A stretch of 15,076 bases of DNA, taken from contig CANRFE010000016.1 in assembly GCA_947629805.1 (NCBI GenBank), positions 1 through 15,076 of the forward strand. The letters run 5' to 3'. Position 1 is the first letter of the stretch, and each line of letters starts with the position of its first letter. The notes beneath the pieces are model-generated. The model was not told the DNA's origin and ran no database searches. It saw nothing but the letters and a program-made list of their open reading frames with translations. The DNA comes from an uncultured Clostridia bacterium (lineage in GTDB: Bacteria > Bacillota > Clostridia > TANB77 > CAG-508). Position numbers and translations under genes: made by a program. Of the stretch, positions 6,578 through 14,579 are shown piece after piece.

Positions 6578-9500
6578 CTTCTTTCCTTTCTTTTATCTTT
6601 TCCAAAATTTCTTCTTTTTTATCATTTCTGATATAAGAATAAGTACGACATTTTTCTTCTTGGAAATGACAAATAGCTTTATATTCACAATAATCACAAG
6701 GTGTTTTTTTATTTTTCTGTTCATAATATGGCTGTATTTTAATATTGCCACTTAACATTTCTTTAGCAATTTGTTTAATAAGGCGATTTGTATAATTTCT
6801 TAAATCTTCAAATTGTTCTTTTGTAATGGTATTCGACTTGCTTTTGCTAATCTCTCCTTCTTTATCTAAATAAACAGGAACTACTGTAGAAGCCCCTTTT
6901 GTTAAAGACTTATCCATCATTTTTACTACATTTATATCTGCTAAAATAAAACCATTCATTTTAAATTGTTTTTTTATTTCTTGTTCCATTTGTTCTTTAT
7001 CTATAGGTTTTTCTGCTTTCAAAATAGGGTCAATTAAATTGTAATATAAAATACCTGCTGGCAATACTTGTTCTATTTTGCAGGCAGCATCTAGGTAGGT
7101 TAATAACTGAATTTGTAAGCCCGCTACTACTTTATTTAAGTCTATGTTTTTTACCGAAGATTTATAATCAATAATACGAAGGTATTTGCCATCTTTTGTT
7201 TTGGCTATATCAATACGATCAATTTTTCCTGTCATTTCTACTTTTTTTCCATCTTCTAAGGAAAGGGTTATTGGTTTATAAGCTTTCCCTCTTTTAAATT
7301 CGAATTCGTTAGCAAACACTTCAAAATCGCTATTTTTTAAACCTTCTATTAAATATTTCATGGATTCCAATACTACTTTTTTTAATTTGTTTGTTAAAAC
7401 ATAAAATTTCGGACTACTTGTAAAAATATAATATTGGTCTAGTCCTAATTTTTCTTCCATAATTTTTTCTACTAATGTTTCTACTTGTTCTTCTTCCAAT
7501 TGTTTGATGTTGAAATTTCTTTGACGTACCTCAGAAAAAAAAGCGTCGATGACTTCGTGCATAAAACTTCCAGTATCTACTGGTTTTACTTTATATTCTT
7601 CTGGTGGTTTTAGAGCTAAGCTATACTTTAAGTAATAAGAAAAAGGACAACTTTGGTATTGTTCTAATTGTGAAACACTCGTTACCAAAGTATTTCCATA
7701 TAACTTTTGCATATTTTCTTTTTGAATTCTTTCTGGTTCATTTTGATAAGTTAATGCTTGTTTTGCTTGTTGTAATTTTTCTTTCCATCCTTCTTTTTGC
7801 TCAAAATACTTTTCTACGGCATGCCAAATAGCTGGAATTTCTTCCTGCTCCTTTTCTTTTCTTAACATGGAAATTAATTGTTCAAAAGTGTTTTGTTCTT
7901 TTAAGAAACAAATTTCTGTTGTTTGTAAGTCACTCTTTTCTTGTAAATGTACAAAAATCTTTTTTAATTTTGTTATATAGGTAGAAGGTCTTAAAGCCTG
8001 CCCCTCTAAATTAGAAGAAGGATACGAAAAGAATAATTTTTCCTGTGCTGTCGTTAGAGTTTTATAAATTGTAAAATTCTCTTCGTATAAATTTTCTAAA
8101 GTTCCCTTTGCAAGTTCCATACCTTTCTTTTTCAACTTTTTTCTATCTTCATCATTGAAAAAGCCCTCTTGCTTTTGAATGCTAGGAAAAACCCCATCAT
8201 TCATGCCAAGGAAAAAAAGAGCTTTTACACTTGTATTTTTCGTTCTAGCAAAGCTTCCTATGATAACTTGGTCTTGTGTTTGTGGTATTTTCCCTAGCCC
8301 TACTTGTCCTAGTCCTATCTTTAATAATTCACGATATTTTTCAAAAGAAATGGTCTCTTTTCCAAATAGTATATCCATTTCTTCTAATACCTGCATAATA
8401 CTATTCCAAGCTAACTCTTGTACCTTGGCTAATTCTATTTTTCCTTGCTCTTCTAAGTCTTTTTGTTTTTTTTCTAACTTTTCTTGTAGGTTTTGTTTTT
8501 CTAAAAAGGCATAAATTTCTTGATTTATTTGACTTACTTTTTTCCTTCCTGTTAGCTTTTGTTTTAGCTCATAAAGTGGAAAAATTAAATTGTCTCTTAT
8601 TTGCAACATTCTTTGTTGTTCCTGTTTTGTCTCTTCTGTTTGTTTTCCAAAATTCCATTCTTTTTGATACCACTTAGAACCTTTTATTCCCCATTTTTTT
8701 GTATAGTTTTCGAATGCATAAATATCCTCTGGTAGAATCGGACTAAAGTCTGTTTTACTATATTGCATAACTGCTTCATAAGACCAATTTGTGGCATAGA
8801 TTTCCAACAATGCCAATACATATTTTGCAAATTCATTTTGACTCAATTCTTTCTTTTCATCTAAAAATACCGGAATATCATAACTTTGAAAAATAGCTTT
8901 GCATAAGCTTGCATAAGGTTCCATTTCTTTTGTCATTACCACAATATCTTGGTAACGATACTTTTCGTATTTTACTAATTTTGTGATTTGCTTTGCTACT
9001 TCTTCTACTTCCGAATAAGGATTTTGGGCTAAGAAAAGGGAAATATTTTCTACTTGTTTTGGATAAGTTTGATATGGCATTGCTTGTAAATTTTGTTCTA
9101 AATGTTTTAGTTCTTCCTTAGCAAAACGATAAGATTCCTTTTGAAAAACCGTTTTTTCACATGCTATTTGATTTTTTCTTGCAAGGTATAACAATTTATC
9201 GGCTACTTGCTTGCTAGAATAAAAAAGATCTTCTTCCATTGGTAAAGAACTATCCAAATTATCTGTTGTGATAGTTACATTTACTTGCTTAGCTATTTTT
9301 AACAATTGCTCTATTACATTGTATTCTTGTTTCGTAAAACCACTAAATTCATCAATATAAAAAATTGCATTCTGAAATAAATCTGTTTGTTGTAACTGCA
9401 TTACTAAAATTTGTAAACGGTCATTTTCTTCCCCATATTTTCCCTGCAATCTTTTTTCATACTCTTCATAAATAAGACAAATATCCTTTAGTTTTTCTTG

Positions 9501-9938
9501 TAAATAACGGCTTTCTATTTCTTTTGTAGTTTTTTGTATTTTTTCTAAAGAAATGGCATGTTTTTTTAGCTCTGTTATTTGAGTTTCTAATAACTCTACA
9601 TTCTGTTTCGATTTTCCTAAAAAAGTAAGATTTTTTTTGTTTTTCTCTAAAATATCATAAAAAACCATAGCTCTACCTGCTTTTGACAAGGTTGGCTTTG
9701 CTATTCCTCCTACTTCTGTTAAAAGGCGATATGCCATACGCGCAAAGGTTAATACTTCTACTTGCAAGCTACTTCCCACTTCTAATTTTTCTAATAATTT
9801 TTTTTCTGCTGTAAACGAATATTGTTCTGGTGTTATCATATATATCTTTTCTTGTTGATTTTTCTTTTCTTTCATTTCTTCGAAGCAAAAATTACTTTTT
9901 CCTGTTCCTGCTCTTCCACAAATTAATCTTAAACTCAT
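6558..9938 (-). CDS. addB: ATP-dependent helicase/nuclease subunit AddB
   Basis: A 1,126-residue protein, close to the usual size of about 1,150. AddAB processes double-strand breaks for recombination; AddB supplies Chi recognition and a nuclease that cuts the 5' strand. A Walker A motif, GRAGTGKS, lies at residues 8-15. The C-terminal RecB-like nuclease has GKIDRID and IIDYKSS with D924 and K926. The iron-sulfur staple has C764 in QSCPF plus C1081, C1084 and C1090 in CDYCEYKAIC. The start has an AAGGAAAG site close upstream. addA, normally directly downstream, is absent here; pgeF overlaps the 3' end instead, so addA must be elsewhere or lost. Confidence 0.95.
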   Translation of the reverse strand: MSLRLICGRAGTGKSNFCFEEMKEKKNQQEKIYMITPEQYSFTAEKKLLEKLEVGSSLQVEVLTFARMAYRLLTEVGGIAKPTLSKAGRAMVFYDILEKNKKNLTFLGKSKQNVELLETQITELKKHAISLEKIQKTTKEIESRYLQEKLKDICLIYEEYEKRLQGKYGEENDRLQILVMQLQQTDLFQNAIFYIDEFSGFTKQEYNVIEQLLKIAKQVNVTITTDNLDSSLPMEEDLFYSSKQVADKLLYLARKNQIACEKTVFQKESYRFAKEELKHLEQNLQAMPYQTYPKQVENISLFLAQNPYSEVEEVAKQITKLVKYEKYRYQDIVVMTKEMEPYASLCKAIFQSYDIPVFLDEKKELSQNEFAKYVLALLEIYATNWSYEAVMQYSKTDFSPILPEDIYAFENYTKKWGIKGSKWYQKEWNFGKQTEETKQEQQRMLQIRDNLIFPLYELKQKLTGRKKVSQINQEIYAFLEKQNLQEKLEKKQKDLEEQGKIELAKVQELAWNSIMQVLEEMDILFGKETISFEKYRELLKIGLGQVGLGKIPQTQDQVIIGSFARTKNTSVKALFFLGMNDGVFPSIQKQEGFFNDEDRKKLKKKGMELAKGTLENLYEENFTIYKTLTTAQEKLFFSYPSSNLEGQALRPSTYITKLKKIFVHLQEKSDLQTTEICFLKEQNTFEQLISMLRKEKEQEEIPAIWHAVEKYFEQKEGWKEKLQQAKQALTYQNEPERIQKENMQKLYGNTLVTSVSQLEQYQSCPFSYYLKYSLALKPPEEYKVKPVDTGSFMHEVIDAFFSEVRQRNFNIKQLEEEQVETLVEKIMEEKLGLDQYYIFTSSPKFYVLTNKLKKVVLESMKYLIEGLKNSDFEVFANEFEFKRGKAYKPITLSLEDGKKVEMTGKIDRIDIAKTKDGKYLRIIDYKSSVKNIDLNKVVAGLQIQLLTYLDAACKIEQVLPAGILYYNLIDPILKAEKPIDKEQMEQEIKKQFKMNGFILADINVVKMMDKSLTKGASTVVPVYLDKEGEISKSKSNTITKEQFEDLRNYTNRLIKQIAKEMLSGNIKIQPYYEQKNKKTPCDYCEYKAICHFQEEKCRTYSYIRNDKKEEILEKIKERKEDAGLIE

Positions 9939-9967
9939 TGTTTCTTTCCTTTCTTACTTTGAATAGT

Positions 9968-9996
9968 ATTGTATCATACTTACTACTGGCTTTCAA
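9968..9996 (-). promoter_or_regulatory. Predicted promoter of addB
   Basis: Minus strand: -35 TTGAAA (9991-9996), a 17-base spacer, -10 TACAAT (9968-9973), each one mismatch from consensus. It lies about 30 bases before the addB start, in the 201-base divergent gap shared with the pilin-like gene. Confidence 0.7.
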
Positions 9997-10081
9997 GTAA
10001 AGAAAAAATACAATTGCCTTTTTTCGCCTTTTGCTTTTCTTCATTATGTAAAAGAGTGAACACTAAAAAGTTTCTATTTTC

Positions 10082-10110
10082 TTGTTTGGAAGGATACGAA
10101 AAAGTATAAT
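10082..10110 (+). promoter_or_regulatory. Predicted promoter of the pilin-like gene
   Basis: Plus strand: -35 TTGTTT (10082-10087), a 17-base spacer, perfect -10 TATAAT (10105-10110). A GGGAG ribosome binding site at 10125-10129 follows, 10 bases before the ATG at 10140. Between this and the addB promoter (about 9997-10081) I see only AT-rich sequence. Confidence 0.72.
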
Positions 10111-10139
10111 ATAAAAAAAAATAAGGGAGCAAAAGAAAA

Positions 10140-11108
10140 ATGAAAGAAAAAGGAATTACTTTAGTAGCATTAATTATTACTATCATTATTTTAATTATTT
10201 TAGCAGGAATTAGTTTAAACTTAACATTAGGAGAAAATGGGTTATTTCAAATGGCCTTAAAGGCAAAAGAAAATATGGAACTAGCACAAGTAGAAGAACA
10301 AGAAAAATTAAATGCCTTGTATACACAACTTGCCATAGAAGGAGGCTATATAGGAGGAACAGAAGGAGGAGGAACTTCCTATGATGCCATTCAAAAGTTA
10401 ATAGAATTTAAGCAAGAAATAGCAAATGCTATTGAACAAGCAGGAGGAAATGCAATAGAAGAACCAACTACAGCGGAAAAAGAAGAATATGAAGAAGCAA
10501 TTAAGGGAATAGTATCTAATGTAACTAAGGATGCAACAGCAGAAGACAAGCAAATTTTAGAAGGAAAAACCGCATGGGTAAAAGGGCAACTAGTAACAGG
10601 AAGCATGAAAAATAATGAAACATTAAACCCCAAGGCTCTAAATGCAGGAGAAAGTTATCCTATTCCAGAAGGATATACGAGCGGAGGAAAAGTAACAACC
10701 AATAGTTTAGAGAGTCAAACCCCAGGAGATGCAACTGCAGAAGATATAGCAAAAGACAAAATTGCTTGGGTAAAAGGAGAAAAGATAACTGGTATCGCAG
10801 AAGGAAATAGCTTACCAGATATTGTGATTAATGTTGACGGTACAGGTGAATTTTATAATTTTGGTGGATGTTATGTAAAATTTTCTATTCCACAAGGATA
10901 TACAAAATGTATTTGCTCTTGGAACAAAGACACGCTTTACAATTTCTACTTTTATACTGCCACACAGTCCGATACTATTTATTATACTGCCGGCGTTACC
11001 AATAAAACTTATACAATAGATGCAGAAACAGATCAATATATTCAATTTGGTGTACAAGACAGATACGATTTTGGATCAAATGCCTGTACCATTACTTTAT
11101 CAAAATAA
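10140..11108 (+). CDS. Type IV pilin-like (prepilin N-terminus) surface protein with repeats
   Basis: A 322-residue protein of unknown function. MKEKGITLVALIITIIILII is a prepilin-type leader: a short basic start, likely cleavage after Gly5, then a hydrophobic helix (6-23). The usual Glu at mature position 5 is replaced (VAL instead of IEL), as in some pseudopilin-like proteins. An amphipathic helix (about 35-65) and a Gly-rich linker follow. Two copies of a DATAED...K.AWVKG..(V/I)TG module lie at about 131-154 and 197-218. Similar repeats occur in phage tail and surface proteins. Residues 225-322 look like a beta-rich terminal domain with C244, C257, C259 and C316. The protein is probably held at the membrane or assembled outside, but no pilus machinery is nearby. 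Its own promoter is visible; no convincing terminator is seen in the 32 bases before the convergent yitT-type gene. Confidence 0.8.
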   Translation: MKEKGITLVALIITIIILIILAGISLNLTLGENGLFQMALKAKENMELAQVEEQEKLNALYTQLAIEGGYIGGTEGGGTSYDAIQKLIEFKQEIANAIEQAGGNAIEEPTTAEKEEYEEAIKGIVSNVTKDATAEDKQILEGKTAWVKGQLVTGSMKNNETLNPKALNAGESYPIPEGYTSGGKVTTNSLESQTPGDATAEDIAKDKIAWVKGEKITGIAEGNSLPDIVINVDGTGEFYNFGGCYVKFSIPQGYTKCICSWNKDTLYNFYFYTATQSDTIYYTAGVTNKTYTIDAETDQYIQFGVQDRYDFGSNACTITLSK

Positions 11109-11140
11109 TCTTTACTCGCTCCCTTTTTTAGTAACTATTA

Positions 11141-12016
11141 TTATTTTTCTTCTCGCTTAAATCCTTTTCCCCATGCTTCTCTTGCATTAGAAATAATAAT
11201 AAAGGCTTTCTTATCTGTTTTTACTGCAATCTGTCTTATTTTCGCAATTTCGTTTCTAGAACCAACGCATAATAACATCATTTTTTCTTCATTGGTATAC
11301 ATTCCTTTTGCGTAAATTCCAGTACTTCCACGATTTACCTCTTTTCCTATTTCTTCTGCTATTTTTTCATATTGCTTCGAAATAATAAACATGATTTTTG
11401 TAAAATTTACTCCTTCAAAAACAATATCAATCATTTTTCCCATTAAATAAATAGTAATGGCAGAATATAACCCTATTTCAATATCACGAAAGAATACAAC
11501 ATTTAATGTTACAATGATAATGTCTACTCCTACAATTAAGGAACTACTTCGATAATGTGGCTTAAAGGAACGAATAATATAGGACAATAAATCCGTTCCT
11601 CCTGTAGAAGAATTTGACTTTAATACAATCCCACTTCCTATTCCAATAGCAATTCCACCATATACACAAGCTAAAAATCGATCTTCTGTTAGAGCAGGAA
11701 ATTTTTCTAATACATCAATAAAAAATGATAAAAAACCTGTTCCTAGTAAAGACTTTATTAAAAATTCTTTTCCTATGCGAATGTATCCTAAAATAAATAA
11801 TGGAATATTTAACACAAATATAGTAATTCCTAGTGGAATTTTAAGTAAATAATACCCAATTGTTGCTAAACCTGCAAAACCACCAGAAGATAGCTGATTT
11901 GGCAATAAAAAAAAGGAGGTTCCGCACGCCATAATAAAACATCCTATTATTAATAAGATTGTTTCATAAGTATATTTTCTACAGTATAACCTCTTTTTTA
12001 TCTTTTTATAATCCAT
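11141..12016 (-). CDS. YitT family membrane protein (DUF161/DUF2179)
   Basis: A 291-residue integral membrane protein. Five to six hydrophobic segments lie between about residues 20 and 200. Family signatures are FLLPNQLSSGGFAGLATIGYY and LKSNSSTGGTDLLSYII. The soluble C-terminal DUF2179 domain has GSTGIYAKGMYTNEEKMMLLC, which in related proteins resembles a small ligand-binding domain. The transported molecule is not established for the family. The start lies within a perfect 15-base-pair hairpin whose loop holds the ribosome binding site. The gene is 60 bases downstream of the radical SAM gene on the same strand. Confidence 0.9.
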   Translation of the reverse strand: MDYKKIKKRLYCRKYTYETILLIIGCFIMACGTSFFLLPNQLSSGGFAGLATIGYYLLKIPLGITIFVLNIPLFILGYIRIGKEFLIKSLLGTGFLSFFIDVLEKFPALTEDRFLACVYGGIAIGIGSGIVLKSNSSTGGTDLLSYIIRSFKPHYRSSSLIVGVDIIIVTLNVVFFRDIEIGLYSAITIYLMGKMIDIVFEGVNFTKIMFIISKQYEKIAEEIGKEVNRGSTGIYAKGMYTNEEKMMLLCVGSRNEIAKIRQIAVKTDKKAFIIISNAREAWGKGFKREEK

Positions 12017-12041
12017 AAAAAGTCTCCTTTTTATGGATTAT
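12008..12041 (-). promoter_or_regulatory. Hairpin occluding the yitT-type ribosome binding site and start
   Basis: Perfect inverted repeat of 15 bases: ATAATCCATAAAAAG at 12008-12022 and its complement at 12027-12041, loop 4 bases. In the minus-strand transcript AGGAGA spans the loop and the ATG (12014-12016) lies in the 3' arm. There is no T run after it, so it is not a standard terminator. It could hold back translation or be a protein-binding dyad; only the structure is seen. Confidence 0.6.
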
Positions 12042-12076
12042 GTACTATTTTTTACTTTCTATTCAAAAATACATTT

Positions 12077-13159
12077 CTATTCTTTTAAGATTGTTTCTTT
12101 TCTATTTTCTTCTAGTAAATCCTCATACGTTTTTTCAATTGTCATTTCAAATTTACCGTTTTTTATTTTTTCATCTGGTTTTACAATTACTTCTACATCA
12201 TACACTTCTTTTAGCTTTTTCATATTTTCTTTTTTATGTCCTATAATGTTATTAATGGCATCTGGATGAGCCTTTATTTCTACTAATTTTACTTTTGTGT
12301 TACATTTTTTAATTTTAGAAACAATGGCATCATACCAAAGCTTTCCTTCTACTAATTGTCTAAATGCTGGGTGATATGGTCCTGCTACTACTTGACTGTT
12401 TTCGTCTTTAGGGTCTGTAATTTCATCTGTATTTTGAAGCCCGATACGAATAATTTTTATTTTATGGCGATTAAATAAATCTGCAACCTCTCTACATCTT
12501 TCTACTGCTTGTGTTACAGACAATGGCTCATATTCTCCCTGTTGATACATGGTTTCTAATTCTGTATTTTGAATGACTAAAACAGGATAAATACGTACAA
12601 TTTTTGGTTTTAATTTTATTAGTTCTTTTGCCGTATTCACTTCATCTAGCACTGTGCTTTCTGGAAGTCCAATCATCATTTGATGTCCTAAAGTAAAGCC
12701 ATAAAAACGAATTAATCTAGAAGCTTTTTTTACATCCTCAAAGGTATGTCCTCTTTTTGCTTTAGCAAGTATATAATTATTGCTAGACTGCACTCCTAAT
12801 TCTATGGTTTCGACTTTATATTTTTTTAAGTTTTTTAATATTTGTTTGGTAATACAATCTGGTCTTGTAGAAATACGAATACTATCTACTTTTCCTTTTT
12901 TTACATACTCATAAGCTGCTTCTAATAATTCTTTTTGTTTTTCTTCTTCAATAGCTGTAAAACTACCTCCAAAAAAAGCAACTTCTACTTTGTTTTCTGT
13001 ATCTTGAAAATTTTTCAAATATTGCTCAATGGTTTCTTTTACTTCTTCTTTCGTTACTTGTTTTTGTTTTCCTGTAATTTTTGTTTGGTTACAAAATACA
13101 CAGGCATTTGGACACCCTAAGTGGGGAACAAAAATAGGAATAATGTACTCTTTTTTCAT
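12077..13159 (-). CDS. Elp3-like radical SAM protein
   Basis: A 360-residue radical SAM enzyme. C16-PNA-C20-VF-C23 is the CxxxCxxC motif that binds the [4Fe-4S] cluster and S-adenosylmethionine. AFFGGSFTAI, RISTRPDCI, ELGVQSSN and GHQMMIGLPEST are typical of the Elp3/MiaB-like fold. The C-terminal part has no acetyltransferase domain that I can recognise, so it is not a full Elp3. The substrate is unknown. It follows rnc by 9 bases, with AGGAGG overlapping the rnc stop region, a tight pair seen in other Clostridia where smc usually comes next. Here a YitT-type gene follows instead. Confidence 0.9.
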   Translation of the reverse strand: MKKEYIIPIFVPHLGCPNACVFCNQTKITGKQKQVTKEEVKETIEQYLKNFQDTENKVEVAFFGGSFTAIEEEKQKELLEAAYEYVKKGKVDSIRISTRPDCITKQILKNLKKYKVETIELGVQSSNNYILAKAKRGHTFEDVKKASRLIRFYGFTLGHQMMIGLPESTVLDEVNTAKELIKLKPKIVRIYPVLVIQNTELETMYQQGEYEPLSVTQAVERCREVADLFNRHKIKIIRIGLQNTDEITDPKDENSQVVAGPYHPAFRQLVEGKLWYDAIVSKIKKCNTKVKLVEIKAHPDAINNIIGHKKENMKKLKEVYDVEVIVKPDEKIKNGKFEMTIEKTYEDLLEENRKETILKE

Positions 13160-13168
13160 GTTTTCCTC

Positions 13169-13852
13169 CTAGTTTTTTTGCTTGAATTGTTGAATCGCTT
13201 TTCTTGCTGCTTCCATTTCCGCTGCTTTTTTCGTTTTTCCTTCTCCTATTGCTAAAACTTTATGATTATACTCTACTTGTGCGGTAAATACTTTATCATG
13301 GTCTGGCCCTTGTTCTTTTAAAATGCTATAAGTAATTGTTACTTCTCCATGTTTTTGCAAAATTTCCTGCAACACTGTTTTATAGTCTTTTTCTCCTACA
13401 TGATTACTTGCTATTTTTGCTGGCTCTTTTAAATTTTCTACAATGAATTTTTCTGCTTGCTCTAAATTACTATCAAAATAAATAGCAGCAATTAAAGCCT
13501 CTACGCTATCTGCCATAATAGCTGGTCTTGCCTCTTTATGACTTGTACTTTCACTTTTTCCTAAATATAAGAAATCACTAAAATTATGCTTTTTTGCTAT
13601 TTCATGTAAACTTTTTTCACATACAATATCAGCTCTAACTTTAGTCATTTCTCCCTCTGTCAATTTTGGAAAATTTTCATATAGGTATTTACTAGAAACA
13701 AATTCTAAAATGCTATCTCCTAAAAATTCTAATTTTTCATTACTTTCTATGTGATTTTCAAATGCGTAGGAAGTATGCGTTAAGGCTTTTTTTAATAATT
13801 TCTTATTTCGAAAAGTATAACCAATACTCTTTTCTAATGCTTCTAATTCCAT
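13169..13852 (-). CDS. rnc: Ribonuclease III
   Basis: A 227-residue double-strand-specific endoribonuclease, acting in rRNA processing and mRNA turnover. The signature NEKLEFLGDSILEF contains E42 and D46, and ADSVEALIAAIYFDS supplies D115 and E118; all four metal-binding catalytic acids are present. A double-stranded RNA-binding domain follows from about residue 153 (YKTVLQEILQKHGEVTITY) to GEGKTKKAAEMEAARKAI. The start has AAGGTG 7 bases upstream. Translation is probably coupled to the radical SAM gene downstream. Confidence 0.96.
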   Translation of the reverse strand: MELEALEKSIGYTFRNKKLLKKALTHTSYAFENHIESNEKLEFLGDSILEFVSSKYLYENFPKLTEGEMTKVRADIVCEKSLHEIAKKHNFSDFLYLGKSESTSHKEARPAIMADSVEALIAAIYFDSNLEQAEKFIVENLKEPAKIASNHVGEKDYKTVLQEILQKHGEVTITYSILKEQGPDHDKVFTAQVEYNHKVLAIGEGKTKKAAEMEAARKAIQQFKQKN

Positions 13853-13878
13853 TCTTTCACCTTCCTTTTTCTAACAGA

Positions 13879-13907
13879 ATCATATCATAATTTCTAAAAA
13901 ACTGCAA
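13879..13907 (-). promoter_or_regulatory. Predicted promoter of rnc
   Basis: Minus strand: weak -35 TTGCAG (13902-13907), a 17-base spacer, -10 TATGAT (13879-13884). It sits between the flavin reductase terminator and the rnc start, where a promoter is needed. Confidence 0.5.
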
Positions 13908-13930
13908 CTATAAGATATTCCGTATAAAAA

Positions 13931-13964
13931 GAAAGATAGATGTTTTATTTTTCATCTATCTTTC
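13931..13964 (-). terminator. Rho-independent terminator after the flavin reductase gene
   Basis: Perfect 12-base inverted repeat (GAAAGATAGATG at 13931-13942, CATCTATCTTTC at 13953-13964) with a 10-base loop. The minus strand continues with CTTTTTATAC after the stem. The zero-frame stop of the flavin reductase (13956-13958) falls inside the stem, while the +1-frame stop (13973-13975) lies 8 bases before it. Confidence 0.8.
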
Positions 13965-14552
13965 CTGTGTAATTATTTTCCGTTGTACATGTTTTTTCTT
14001 TTCTACTGAAAAACCAAATTTTCCTATTTTTTTCCCTAAGGAATAATATCCCCCATTACTATAAGCAATTAAATTACATTTTCTAATATCAAAAGCTCCT
14101 TTTTCATCAATATATTTTTCTTCTGCATCAATTGATAAAATTTCTGCTATAAATTGATGATGACTTCCTAATTCTTTTATTTCTCTTACTTTGCATTCTA
14201 TAGATACAGGACTTTCTTTAATAAGAGGACATTGTACATGATTTGCTTTTTCCTTAGTTAAATTCATTTCTTTAAATTTATCAAAATCTTTTCCACTTCT
14301 TACACCACACCAATCGGTTGCAAAAGCTAATTTTTCATTGGTTAAGTTGATAACAAATTCCCCTGTTTCCTTTAGGAAATGATAGGAATATCTTTCTGGT
14401 CTCACAGAAATATAGCACATTGCTGGATTGGTATTTAAAATTCCTGTCCATGCCACTGTCATAATGTTAGCTTTTTCCATTGTTCCTGTTGTAACCATTA
14501 CAGCTGGGATAGGGTAAAGAAAAGTTCCTGCTTTCCATTCTACTTTTGCCAT
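13956..14552 (-). CDS. Flavin reductase-like FMN-binding protein; C-terminus may be frame-shifted
   Basis: A 198-residue zero-frame product of the flavin reductase-like split-barrel family, which binds FMN and reduces flavins with NAD(P)H. Visible are YPIPAVMVTTG, ANIMTVAWTGILNTNPAMCYISVRP and GEFVINL in the N-terminal half, and the C-terminal NGGYYSLGKKIGKFGFSV, which usually lies near the end of such proteins. Codon 191 is CGG in CGGA, the only in-frame CGG outside the three interrupted sites. A +1 shift there gives Gly-Lys and a TAA at 13973-13975, for 192 residues. In the zero frame the last eight residues (RKIITQER) are coded through the terminator stem. AGGAGG lies about 13 bases before the ATG. 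The physiological substrate is unknown. Confidence 0.88.
   Translation of the reverse strand: MAKVEWKAGTFLYPIPAVMVTTGTMEKANIMTVAWTGILNTNPAMCYISVRPERYSYHFLKETGEFVINLTNEKLAFATDWCGVRSGKDFDKFKEMNLTKEKANHVQCPLIKESPVSIECKVREIKELGSHHQFIAEILSIDAEEKYIDEKGAFDIRKCNLIAYSNGGYYSLGKKIGKFGFSVEKKKHVQRKIITQER
13979..13982 (-). other. Candidate fourth CGGA shift site
   Basis: The minus-strand frame reads CAT GTA CAA CGG AAA ATA. Skipping the C gives CAA GGA AAA TAA, ending the protein after Gly-Lys. Both frames give near-complete proteins, so unlike the other three sites, shifting is not required here; it is proposed by analogy. Confidence 0.45.
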
Positions 14553-14579
14553 TTTGTATAAGTTTCCTCCTTTTTCTTT

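Noticed and set aside
11109..11140. Terminator between the pilin-like gene and the convergent yitT-type gene
   Set aside because: Only a 5-pair TTACT/AGTAA match with a long loop; not convincing.
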